Positions 25,321 to 33,240 of a stretch of DNA of 48,664 bases are shown piece after piece. The DNA is taken from positions 1 to 48,664 of the forward strand of contig JAFZPP010000048.1 in assembly GCA_017550285.1 (NCBI GenBank). Reading direction: 5' to 3'. Numbering within the stretch: position 1 is the first letter of the stretch; the number at the start of each line of letters is the position of its first letter. The notes below the pieces were generated by a model. The model was not told the DNA's origin and did not search any database. It saw nothing but the letters and a program-made list of their open reading frames with translations. The stretch is from Oscillospiraceae bacterium (GTDB taxonomy: Bacteria; Bacillota; Clostridia; Oscillospirales; Ruminococcaceae). The position numbers were made by a program, and so were the translations under genes.

Positions 25321-25457
25321 TCATATGCAGTTTTTCGGTGATTTTTCATGTGCCGGTCGGGAACCCCTCTGCCGATCAGCCCTGAAATGCCCTGCTTTGC
25401 AACCTCGTCACAGATGCGGACGATGCATTTGCAGTTTGCCTGACCGGAATGATGCAT
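25290..25457 (-). pseudogene. Possible small or decayed frame after the hydB-like gene
   Basis: A 55-codon minus-strand frame starting MHHSGQANCKCIVRIC and including CDEVAKQGISGLIGRG. It looks codon-biased like real genes here, but has no good ribosome site and runs through the terminator of the convergent operon, so it may be the remnant of a third gene of the hydBC operon or simply chance. Confidence 0.25.
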
Positions 25458-25484
25458 CCGTCATTCTGTCTCATATTGCGCGCC

Positions 25485-27242
25485 TTAATCGACAGTCACG
25501 GCGCCGAATTTGCAGGATGCCATGCACTGTCCGCAGCGGATACAGCTTGACGGGTCGATCTCATGCGGTCCCTTGACAACACCGGAAATCGCGTAAACGG
25601 GACAGTTTCGCGCACATGCCGTGCAGCCGCGGCATTTCTCCGGACGGATGCGGTAATGCAGCAGACCGGTGCAGGTGTGCGCCGGACAGCGTTTTTCTGC
25701 AATATGCGCCTCAAATTCATCGCGGAAATACCGGAGTGTCGAGCGCACCGGATTCGGCGCGGTTTGTCCGAGAACGCAGAGTGCGCTGTCACGGACGGCA
25801 TTGCAGAGCTCCTCGAGCAGTGCGATGTCGCCCTCTCGGCCCTCTCCGCTGACGATGCGCGTCAGAATTTCCTGCATGTGCTTCGTGCCGATCCGGCAGC
25901 GGACGCATTTGCCGCAGGTTTCCTTTGCGGTGAAATCGAGAAAATATTTTGCCATGCCGACCATGCAGGTGCTGTCATCCATGACGACCATGCTGCCGGA
26001 GCCCATGACTGCGCCTGCCGCGGCGAGCGTTTTGCAGTCGATGATTGTATCGAGCAGCGATTCGGGGATGCAGCCGCCCGAGGGCCCGCCCATCTGCACG
26101 GCTTTGAACGTGCCGCCGTCACGGATGCCTCCGCCAAGATCGAAGATCACCTGCCGCAGCGTCATGCCCATGGGAATCTCGACGAGTCCGCCGCGCCGGA
26201 TCTTGCCCGTCAGCGCAAAGACCTTCGTACCCTTGGAATCTTCGGTTCCTATTGCGGCAAATGCCTCGCCGCCGTTGTTAATGATCCATGCAACATTGGC
26301 AAAGGTCTCGACGTTGTTGATATTCGAGGGCTTGTTCCGGCAGTCGGATTCGGCAGGAAAGGGCGGTTTCAGCCGCGGCATGCCGCGCTTCTCCTGCAAA
26401 GATTCGATCAGCGCGGTCTCCCCGCCGCAGACAAATGCGCCGGCACCTGCCCTGATGCGGAATTCGCAGGAGAAGCTGCTTCCCATGATATGGCTGCCGA
26501 TATAGCCCTTTTGCCGCGCTTCTCTGATTGCGTACTCGAGGCGGCGGATTGCAAGCGGATATTCTGCGCGGACATAGACGATTGCCTCCTGCGCCCCGAT
26601 TGCATAGGCGCCGATCAGCATGCCCTCAATCAGCGTATGCGGGTCGGATTCGATCACGGCTCTGTCCGTGAATGCGCCCGGGTCGCCCTCATCTGCATTG
26701 CAGATCAGGCGTTTTTCCTCGCCTGCGAACTGCCGCTCGGCGTTCCATTTGGACCATGTCGGGTAGCCGGCGCCGCCTCTGCCCGCAAGCCCCGAGACCT
26801 TGATGCATTCGATCACTTCCTCGGGCGACATGCCGCCGGAGAGGATTTTGCCGAGCGCCTGATAGCCGCCTGATTCCAGTGCGCTGTCAATGGATTCGGG
26901 GTCAATGATGCCGCAGTTCCGCAATGCGATGCGCGTCTGCTGCGTAAGGAAGGCGCTGTCCTCTTTTGTGATCCGAAGCGGCTCGATCACCGAGAAATCG
27001 CCGGTTTTCACCGCCTGTGCAATCATCGGTGCCTGCTCGGGCTGTACCTGTACGAGCCGCGCTTTCAGCAGACCGGTTTCATAGATATCGACAATCGGCT
27101 CCAGCCAGCACATGCCGATGCAGCCGACTGTGCCGAGCGGGATGCCCGTGCCCTCCAGCAGCGGTGCAAGCGCATCTGAGAGCTTTCCGGCACCTGCCGC
27201 GATGCCGCAGCTTCCCTTTCCGACTGTGACGCGGAAACTCAT
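25485..27242 (-). CDS. HydB/NuoF-type flavo-iron-sulfur subunit (electron-bifurcating family)
   Basis: A 585-residue NAD(P)H-binding subunit. Domains in order: N-terminal thioredoxin-like [2Fe-2S]-type domain with Cys12, Cys41 and Cys45; FMN/NADH-binding domain (GRGGAGYPTWSKW, CNADEGDPGAF); SLBB domain; the [4Fe-4S] motif CGKCVRCRIGTKHM; and two C-terminal ferredoxin clusters (CRGCTACARNCP, CIRCGQCMASC). This order is that of HydB/HndC, which takes part in bifurcating hydrogenases or formate dehydrogenases. Its ATG overlaps the stop of the NuoE-like gene. No HydA or formate dehydrogenase gene follows here. Confidence 0.93.
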   Translation of the reverse strand: MSFRVTVGKGSCGIAAGAGKLSDALAPLLEGTGIPLGTVGCIGMCWLEPIVDIYETGLLKARLVQVQPEQAPMIAQAVKTGDFSVIEPLRITKEDSAFLTQQTRIALRNCGIIDPESIDSALESGGYQALGKILSGGMSPEEVIECIKVSGLAGRGGAGYPTWSKWNAERQFAGEEKRLICNADEGDPGAFTDRAVIESDPHTLIEGMLIGAYAIGAQEAIVYVRAEYPLAIRRLEYAIREARQKGYIGSHIMGSSFSCEFRIRAGAGAFVCGGETALIESLQEKRGMPRLKPPFPAESDCRNKPSNINNVETFANVAWIINNGGEAFAAIGTEDSKGTKVFALTGKIRRGGLVEIPMGMTLRQVIFDLGGGIRDGGTFKAVQMGGPSGGCIPESLLDTIIDCKTLAAAGAVMGSGSMVVMDDSTCMVGMAKYFLDFTAKETCGKCVRCRIGTKHMQEILTRIVSGEGREGDIALLEELCNAVRDSALCVLGQTAPNPVRSTLRYFRDEFEAHIAEKRCPAHTCTGLLHYRIRPEKCRGCTACARNCPVYAISGVVKGPHEIDPSSCIRCGQCMASCKFGAVTVD

Positions 27243-27736
27243 TTCGCTGCCTCCTTTGCACGGATGTCCTTCAGAATCTCCAGCACCTTCGCGGGCGTCA
27301 GAGCGCCGTAGGTCTCCTCATTGATCGTCATGACCGGCGAGAGCGAGCAGCAGCCAAGACAGGCGACAATGCTGAATGAGAACAGACCGTCCTCCGTCGT
27401 GCCGCCGTTTTCCACATGCAGATATTCCTGTACGGCTGCCGCAATCCGCGCACTGCCGTTGACATGGCATGCCGTGCCGTCGCAGAGCATGATAAGATAT
27501 TTGCCAGTCGGCTGAGACCGGAACTGTGAATAGAAGGTTGCAGCTCCGAGCACGCGCGCAGGCGTCAAGCCGGTCTTTTCGGTGATGTGACAGATCACAT
27601 CATAGGGGAGATAACCGTAAATTTCCTGTGCGTGCTGTAAAACAGTGGTGAGGCTGCCCCTGATATCGGCATATTCCGCAAGCACCGGTTCCAGCAGGGA
27701 GAGATCGCTCCCGTTTGCAGCGCATTGACATTGCAT
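27239..27736 (-). CDS. HydC/NuoE-type [2Fe-2S] subunit
   Basis: A 165-residue thioredoxin-like protein that carries one [2Fe-2S] cluster and hands electrons to the NuoF-like partner. The cluster motif is complete: CDGTAC and CLGCC about 35 residues on. Helical N-terminal domain ~15-75 includes TTVLQHAQEIYGYLP and ARVLGAATFYSQF. Start at 27734-27736 has AAAAGGAGC upstream; a longer frame (to 27865) has no ribosome site. First gene of the pair. Confidence 0.94.
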   Translation of the reverse strand: MQCQCAANGSDLSLLEPVLAEYADIRGSLTTVLQHAQEIYGYLPYDVICHITEKTGLTPARVLGAATFYSQFRSQPTGKYLIMLCDGTACHVNGSARIAAAVQEYLHVENGGTTEDGLFSFSIVACLGCCSLSPVMTINEETYGALTPAKVLEILKDIRAKEAAK

Positions 27737-27970
27737 TATATGCTCCTTTTCCGGCAGTAAATTGAGAGAGCCTGCCGCTCCGCCTTTCCGGCAGACGGAT
27801 GCCGAGTATGGCAGAACCGGAATGAGAGAGCACAGCTCTACCCATTCTATTATAACATAGTGCAAAGCGGACTGTCAAGCAAAAGCGGATACCGTAATGC
27901 GCAAATCATCCAAAGACATTTTGACACACCGGAAAAATTACAGCGATATGTCGAATCTCAGTGGTAAGCC

Positions 27971-28025
27971 TTGACAAACGCGGAAGGATCAGGTATAATA
28001 AAAGCATAAGGTTAGGCTAACCTAA
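27971..28025 (+). promoter_or_regulatory. feo promoter with DtxR/IdeR-type iron box
   Basis: TTGACA (27971-27976), 17-bp spacer, TATAAT (27994-27999). From 28007 to 28025 the sequence agrees with the classical 19-bp DtxR/IdeR operator palindrome (AGGTTAG-N-CTAACCT core) in 18 of 19 positions. Placed just downstream of the -10, it would let an Fe(II)-loaded repressor switch off iron uptake. Confidence 0.88.
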
Positions 28026-28058
28026 CTTCTGAATGTATCTGCGGCAGGAGGGATGAAT

Positions 28059-28289
28059 ATGAATACGGTCAGAACACTCAAGGATGCTCCGATCGGCGCA
28101 ACGGTGACCATTCGCAGACTCAACGGCGAGGGCGCAATCCGGCGCAGGATTCTGGATATGGGACTGACAAAGGGGACATCCGTCTTTGTCCGCAAGGTTG
28201 CTCCGCTCGGCGATCCGATGGAGATTAAGGTGCGCGGCTATGAGCTGACGCTTCGCAAGGCGGATGCAGAAATGATTGAAGTGGAATAA
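28059..28289 (+). CDS. feoA: Ferrous iron transport protein FeoA
   Basis: A 76-residue SH3-like protein needed for full FeoB activity. The family pattern ARRRILDMGLTKGTSV-like and ELTLRKADAEMIEV is clear. Two ATG codons are close; the one at 28059 has AGGAGG 6-7 nt away, the upstream one at 28053 touches it. Follows the DtxR-box promoter directly and precedes feoB by 74 bp. Confidence 0.93.
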   Translation: MNTVRTLKDAPIGATVTIRRLNGEGAIRRRILDMGLTKGTSVFVRKVAPLGDPMEIKVRGYELTLRKADAEMIEVE

Positions 28290-28363
28290 TACTGACACTC
28301 CGCAGTTCCGGCTGCGGATTTTTTCCGGTTTCTCCGGATTCAGCAGGAAAGGAGCTGTGACAT

Positions 28364-30838
28364 ATGGCGGATATCCGGATTGCGCTTGCCGGTAATCCGA
28401 ACTGCGGCAAAACCACGCTGTTCAATGCGCTGACCGGTTCCAATCAGTATGTCGGAAACTGGGCAGGCGTGACGGTCGAGAAAAAGGAAGGAAAGCTCCG
28501 CGAGCATGACGGCGTCATTGTCACCGACCTGCCGGGCATCTATTCGCTTTCGCCCTATACGCTCGAGGAGGTCGTCGCGCGGAATTATCTGATCGGCGAA
28601 CGCCCCGATGTCATTCTGGATATTGTGGACGGTACGAATCTCGAACGCAATCTCTATCTGACCACACAGCTCGTTGAGATCGGTATTCCGGTTGTTGTGG
28701 CAATCAACATGATGGACATTGTCCGTAAAAACGGCGATGAAATCAATTTCGATCAGCTTGCGAAGGAACTCGGCTGCAAGGTCGTTGAAATGTCTGCGCT
28801 CAAGGGCGACAGCATCATGGAGGCGGCGGAGGCGGCAATCGAGGCGGCAAAGCTCGGCAGAAAGGTGCCGCTGCATTCCTTCTCCGGTGCCGTTGAGCAT
28901 GCAATCGCGCATATCGAGGAGGCTGCCGTGCATGATCTGCCGGAGGATGAGCAGCGCTGGTATGCAATCAAGCTCTTTGAACGCGATGAGAAGGCAATCG
29001 AGCAGCTCGGGCTCTCCGAGGAGATTCTCCGGCATATTGAAAAGGATATTGCGGCGGCGGAGCGTGAGCTCGATGACGATTCTGAGGAGATCATTACGAA
29101 TGAGCGCTATAACCGCATTGCGGATATCATCAAAGCATCGTATAAGCGCGCAAATGAGGACGGACTGACCGCTTCCGACCGGATCGACCGGATTGTGACG
29201 GACCGCATATTCGGTCTGCCGGTCTTTGCGCTGATTATGTTTCTTGTATACTATGTATCTATGGTGACGGTCGGTGCGAAGGCGACCGACTGGGCGAACA
29301 ACGGACTTTTCGGCGACGGCTTTCATCTTTTCGGCATTGGCACCAAGCAGATGCAGGAGGCGGAGGCGGCTTACGGCGATACGCCGGAGATCATCCGCGG
29401 GATGCTGACACATGCAGCGGAGAACGGGCTGGATGTCTCCGCGGCGGAGGCGGCGCTCGATGCGGAATCTGCCGGATATGACGCAGATGCGGCGGTTCGT
29501 GCGCTGCGGACGGTCTCCTCGCTGTATCCCGACGACAGTCAGACCTATTCCTATACGGTCACAGATCCCGAAACGCTGATCGAATCGGATCGGACGGCGA
29601 CAGTCGGCGAATTCCGGCATGCGATCTCGCTCTATGAAGTCTACGGCGGCGAAATCAGACCCGAAAACTATGGCACATGGGTTCCGGGCGTGCCGGTTGT
29701 GATCGGAAACCTGCTCGACCGCATCGGCTGTGCCGAATGGCTCAAGGGGCTGATTCTGGAGGGAATCGTTGCAGGCGTCGGCGCGGTGCTCGGATTCGTT
29801 CCGCAGATGCTCGTGCTGTTCCTGCTGCTCGGATTCCTCGAAGCCTGCGGCTATATGTCGCGCATTGCGTTCGTGCTGGACCGGCTCTTCCGCAAATTCG
29901 GTCTTTCCGGCAAATCGTTTATCCCGATTCTCGTCGGAACGGGCTGCGGCGTGCCGGGCATCATGGCAAGCCGGACAATCGAAAACGAGCGCGACCGCCG
30001 CATGACAATCATGACGACAACATTTATCCCCTGCGGCGCGAAGGTGCCGGTTATTTCGATGATTGCGGCTGCCTTCTTCGGCGGCTCGGCACTGGCTGCG
30101 ACCTCTGCCTATTTCCTCGGCATGGCGGCAATCGTCATTTCGGGCATTATCCTGAAAAAGACAAAATCCTTTGCAGGTGAGCTCTCGCCGTTTGTCATGG
30201 AGCTGCCCTCCTATCATCTGCCGACGCTGAAAAATCTGCTGCATACCACATGGGAGCGCGGCTGGTCATTTATCAAGAAGGCGGGTACGGTCATTCTGCT
30301 TTCGACGGTCATTATCTGGTTTCTCTCGCGGTTCGGCACCGTGAACGGCAGTTTTACGCTGCTGGCGCCGGAGCAGTTTGACCGCTCGATGCTCGCCGGT
30401 ATGGGCAAGGCAATCGCATGGATTTTTATTCCGCTCGGCTGGGGCAGGTGGCAGACTGCCGTTGCTGCGCTGACGGGGCTTGTCGCAAAGGAGAATATCG
30501 TCAGTACGCTCGGCGTGCTCTACGGCTCCAATGCGGCATTCGGTGCGGCGTTCAGTGCGGCGGCGGGCTATTCGTTCCTCGTATTCAATCTGCTCTGTGC
30601 GCCCTGCATCGCGGCAATGGATGCGATCCGGAGCGAGATGAAAAGCGCGAAGTGGACGGTGCTGGCAATCGGTTATCAGTGCGGATTTGCCTATCTGACG
30701 GCGTTTGTCTGCTATCAGCTCGGCACATTGCTGAGCGGCGGGCAGGTCAGTGCCCTCGGAATCGGCATTGCGGTGCTGATCCTTGCGGCGGCGGTGTTCC
30801 TGCTTGTGCGGAAGGACCCGAATGAGAAAAGGAGCTGA
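28364..30838 (+). CDS. feoB: Ferrous iron transporter FeoB with enlarged extracytoplasmic loop
   Basis: An 824-residue Fe(II) permease. The cytoplasmic G-domain shows G1 GNPNCGKTT (~8-16), G3 DLPGIYSL, G4 NMMD and the GDI helices to ~280. The membrane domain includes the two Gate motifs (VGTGCGVPGIMASRTI and LCAPCIAAMDAIRSE). Between the first membrane helix (~285-306) and the next, residues ~324-440 form an extra hydrophilic segment of about 115 residues with Ala/Glu-rich helices and PDDSQTYSYTVTDPETL; in E. coli FeoB this loop is far shorter. AAGGAG lies before the ATG. Confidence 0.97.
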   Translation: MADIRIALAGNPNCGKTTLFNALTGSNQYVGNWAGVTVEKKEGKLREHDGVIVTDLPGIYSLSPYTLEEVVARNYLIGERPDVILDIVDGTNLERNLYLTTQLVEIGIPVVVAINMMDIVRKNGDEINFDQLAKELGCKVVEMSALKGDSIMEAAEAAIEAAKLGRKVPLHSFSGAVEHAIAHIEEAAVHDLPEDEQRWYAIKLFERDEKAIEQLGLSEEILRHIEKDIAAAERELDDDSEEIITNERYNRIADIIKASYKRANEDGLTASDRIDRIVTDRIFGLPVFALIMFLVYYVSMVTVGAKATDWANNGLFGDGFHLFGIGTKQMQEAEAAYGDTPEIIRGMLTHAAENGLDVSAAEAALDAESAGYDADAAVRALRTVSSLYPDDSQTYSYTVTDPETLIESDRTATVGEFRHAISLYEVYGGEIRPENYGTWVPGVPVVIGNLLDRIGCAEWLKGLILEGIVAGVGAVLGFVPQMLVLFLLLGFLEACGYMSRIAFVLDRLFRKFGLSGKSFIPILVGTGCGVPGIMASRTIENERDRRMTIMTTTFIPCGAKVPVISMIAAAFFGGSALAATSAYFLGMAAIVISGIILKKTKSFAGELSPFVMELPSYHLPTLKNLLHTTWERGWSFIKKAGTVILLSTVIIWFLSRFGTVNGSFTLLAPEQFDRSMLAGMGKAIAWIFIPLGWGRWQTAVAALTGLVAKENIVSTLGVLYGSNAAFGAAFSAAAGYSFLVFNLLCAPCIAAMDAIRSEMKSAKWTVLAIGYQCGFAYLTAFVCYQLGTLLSGGQVSALGIGIAVLILAAAVFLLVRKDPNEKRS

Positions 30839-30844
30839 TGCGGC

Positions 30845-31024
30845 ATGCTGAACTGGCTGCACGATCATCTGGGGACGCTTGCCGTCCTGCTGATTCTGCT
30901 CGCAGTCATTGCAGCGGCAATCGGTTCGGTGGTGCGCGATCACCGGAAAGGATGCGCCTGCTGCGGCTGCGAGGGCTGTGCGATGCGCGGAAAATGTCAT
31001 AAAAATCAAGAAGATACAAAATAA
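30845..31024 (+). CDS. FeoB-associated Cys-rich membrane micro-protein (59 aa)
   Basis: One membrane helix (residues ~10-30, LGTLAVLLILLAVIAAAIGS) followed by a cysteine cluster CACCGCEGC and a further Cys near the end. Small proteins with this layout sit behind feoB in many Firmicutes and may fill the place of FeoC. AAAAGGAGC is about 14 nt upstream, overlapping the feoB end. 6 bp from feoB. Confidence 0.8.
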   Translation: MLNWLHDHLGTLAVLLILLAVIAAAIGSVVRDHRKGCACCGCEGCAMRGKCHKNQEDTK

Positions 31025-31030
31025 ACACCG

Positions 31031-31075
31031 GCGCCGGAGCAACTCGTGACAGAGCCTCCGGTGCATGTCTTTTCC
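31031..31075 (+). terminator. Terminator of the feo operon
   Basis: GCGCCGGAG-C pairs imperfectly with G-CCTCCGGTGC around a ~13-nt loop, then TCTTTT. Confidence 0.55.
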
Positions 31076-31169
31076 GGTTCGGTCTGCCTGACCGGAATGC
31101 GCCGGAAGCAAAGGATAACTGTAATGCCGCAGAAGAATTCATACAAAATCACAAAAATCCGAATGCCGA

Positions 31170-31198
31170 TTGACTTTCAGGTCGATTTATGATATACT
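31170..31198 (+). promoter_or_regulatory. Promoter of the pyrophosphatase gene
   Basis: TTGACT (31170-31175), 17-bp spacer, TATACT (31193-31198). Confidence 0.8.
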
Positions 31199-31251
31199 GA
31201 ATTCCAGAAGGACGCGCATGACGTCATGATGAGAGGGAGGTTGATTTTTTT

Positions 31252-31782
31252 ATGAATATCTGGCACAAAATCAATCCCAAACGTATCACACCCGACGATT
31301 TTGTCGCTGTCATAGAAATCCCGAAGGGAAGCAAAAATAAATATGAGCTTGATAAGGAGACAGGTCTGATCCAGCTGGACCGGATTCTGCACACCTCGAC
31401 GCATTATCCTGCGAACTATGGTCTGATTCCGCGTACCTATGCGGATGACAATGACCCGCTGGACGTTCTGGTGCTCTGCTCCGAAACGCTCTTTCCGATG
31501 ACGCTGGTTCGCTGCTATCCGATCGGCGTCATTCGTATGCTCGATCAGGGACACCGCGATGACAAGATCATTGCAATCCCGTTTGATGATCCGAACTACA
31601 ATGCCTATACCGACATTGCAGACCTGCCGCGGCATATCATCGAGGAGATGATGCATTTCTTCTCTGTCTACAAGGAGCTGGAAAAGAAATCCACCGCCGT
31701 CGATGAATTCGGCGATTCGGCGCAGGCAAGAGAGATCATCCGGGCGGATATTGACCGCTATATTGAATGCTTCTGCAAGTAA
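31252..31782 (+). CDS. ppa: Inorganic pyrophosphatase, family I
   Basis: A 176-residue soluble enzyme that hydrolyses pyrophosphate and so pulls biosynthetic reactions forward. The signature DNDPLDVLVL carries the metal-binding aspartates; EIPKGSKNKYELDKE, YPANYGLIPRT and GHRDDKIIAIP are further family blocks. GGGAGG lies 11 nt before the ATG. Length normal. Next gene makes PRPP, whose use releases pyrophosphate, so the pairing is sensible. Confidence 0.97.
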   Translation: MNIWHKINPKRITPDDFVAVIEIPKGSKNKYELDKETGLIQLDRILHTSTHYPANYGLIPRTYADDNDPLDVLVLCSETLFPMTLVRCYPIGVIRMLDQGHRDDKIIAIPFDDPNYNAYTDIADLPRHIIEEMMHFFSVYKELEKKSTAVDEFGDSAQAREIIRADIDRYIECFCK

Positions 31783-31802
31783 TCAGGGGGAATCAGAAAC
31801 AA

Positions 31803-31895
31803 CCTGTGCGCTTTGCAGTATATAAGAAAGAGACAACGAGACATCAAGAGCTTTTGCAAATAACAGAAAGAGATAACGAAACGAAGGATTGTAAA
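31803..31895 (+). repeat. Imperfect direct repeat in the ppa-prs gap
   Basis: GAAAGAGACAACGAGAC and GAAAGAGATAACGAAAC occur about 40 bp apart, with AAGAGCTTTTGCAAATAA between. No hairpin or promoter stands out, so its role is unclear. Confidence 0.4.
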
Positions 31896-31924
31896 CTTGC
31901 AAATGGGAAAGGATGTATCGGATT

Positions 31925-33082
31925 ATGAGTGCTGCTGCTGCAACGGATGAACTTTATCACAACCGGAAAAGTGTCGCGCCGCTCGGCATTATCGCAATGC
32001 CCGGTGCAGAACAGCTTGCGGAGAAGATCAACAGCTATCTGGTCGGCTGGGCGAATGAAAACGGCTTTCCGGACGAAAGCTACCTGATCGAGTGCGAATG
32101 CCCGCGCTTCGCCTCCGGAGACGGAAAGGGACTGATCAAGTCCACGATCCGCGGTCTCGATCTGTTTATCGTCATTGATGTCGGCAATTACAGCATCAAC
32201 TACAAGATGTTTGACAAGGTCAACTGCATGTCACCGGATGACCATTATCAGGACCTGAAACGTATCATTCAGGCTGCCTCCGGCAAGGCACACCGCCTTA
32301 ACATCATCATGCCGCTGCTCTACGGCGGCAGACAGCACCGCAGAAACTACCGCGAATCGCTCGACTGTGCCTGCGCTTTGCAGGAGCTTCAGGCGATGGG
32401 CGTTGACAATATCATTACCTTTGATGCACACGATCCGCGCGTCAACAATGCCGTGCCGCTCATGGGCATTGACAATGTGATCCCGTCCTATCAGGTGCTC
32501 AAGACCATGCTCAAGACCTTCCCTGACCTCGATATGTCGCCGGAGAAGTTCATGGTCATTTCGCCGGACGAGGGCGCGCTCGGCAGAAATATGTACTATG
32601 CAACCATGCTCGGCGTCAATCTCGGCATGTTCTACAAGCGCAGAGACTATTCCCGCGTTGTGGACGGCAAGAACCCGATTGTTGCACACGAATACCTCGG
32701 CAACCCCGTGGACGGCAAGACCGTTTTTGTTGCCGATGATATCATCGCGTCCGGCGGCTCGATGCTCGACCTCGGCAAGAACCTCAAATCCAGAGGCGCG
32801 GCACGCATCATCGCCTATGCGACCTACGGTCTCTTTACACACGGTCTGGAGCAGTTCGACGAAGCATATGCAAACGGTACGCTCGATGCCGTGTTCGGCA
32901 CGAACCTGACCTACCGCATGCCGGAGCTGCTGGAGCGTCCGTGGTTCCATGAGGTCGATGTTTCCAAGTATGCAGCTTACTTCATTGCAGCGATCAATCA
33001 CGATGTTTCGATTACAACCGTGATCAATCCGCATGATAAAATTCAGGCATTGCTCGAAAAACAGCGTGCATCCAGAATCTGA
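31925..33082 (+). CDS. Ribose-phosphate pyrophosphokinase-like protein (divergent)
   Basis: A 385-residue two-domain phosphoribosyltransferase-fold protein. VFVADDIIASGGSML is the PRPP-binding loop, FDAHDPRVNNAVPL is the counterpart of the DLHAGQIQGFF block and VISPDEGALGRN that of VVSPDAGG. It is ~70 residues longer than standard PRPP synthetase, and the divergent blocks match a clostridial subgroup. Start at 31925 is preferred; an in-frame ATG at 31913 abuts the ribosome site. Follows ppa after 142 bp and ends at a strong terminator. Confidence 0.85.
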   Translation: MSAAAATDELYHNRKSVAPLGIIAMPGAEQLAEKINSYLVGWANENGFPDESYLIECECPRFASGDGKGLIKSTIRGLDLFIVIDVGNYSINYKMFDKVNCMSPDDHYQDLKRIIQAASGKAHRLNIIMPLLYGGRQHRRNYRESLDCACALQELQAMGVDNIITFDAHDPRVNNAVPLMGIDNVIPSYQVLKTMLKTFPDLDMSPEKFMVISPDEGALGRNMYYATMLGVNLGMFYKRRDYSRVVDGKNPIVAHEYLGNPVDGKTVFVADDIIASGGSMLDLGKNLKSRGAARIIAYATYGLFTHGLEQFDEAYANGTLDAVFGTNLTYRMPELLERPWFHEVDVSKYAAYFIAAINHDVSITTVINPHDKIQALLEKQRASRI

Positions 33083-33090
33083 TCCGCTGA

Positions 33091-33124
33091 ATCCGGCAGT
33101 CATGCACTGCCGGATTTTTTTCCT
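33091..33124 (+). terminator. Terminator of the ppa-prs unit
   Basis: ATCCGGCAGT / ACTGCCGGAT, 10-bp perfect stem, 5-nt loop, then eight T. Confidence 0.95.
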
Positions 33125-33151
33125 TTTTTGAAAATTATTTTTGTCTTTCAG

Positions 33152-33180
33152 TTGCATTTAAGGTTAAGGTGCGATAATCT
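33152..33180 (+). promoter_or_regulatory. Promoter of the CotH-dockerin gene
   Basis: TTGCAT (33152-33157), 17-bp spacer, TAATCT (33175-33180). Confidence 0.6.
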
Positions 33181-33240
33181 GAATAAAGAAAAATGAAACC
33201 ATGATTTTGCGGGGGCAACATGAAAAAGGGAGGATTTCTT

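Noticed and set aside
28340-30244. 634-codon antisense frame over feoB
   Set aside because: FeoB motifs fix the coding strand; no ribosome site for the reverse frame.
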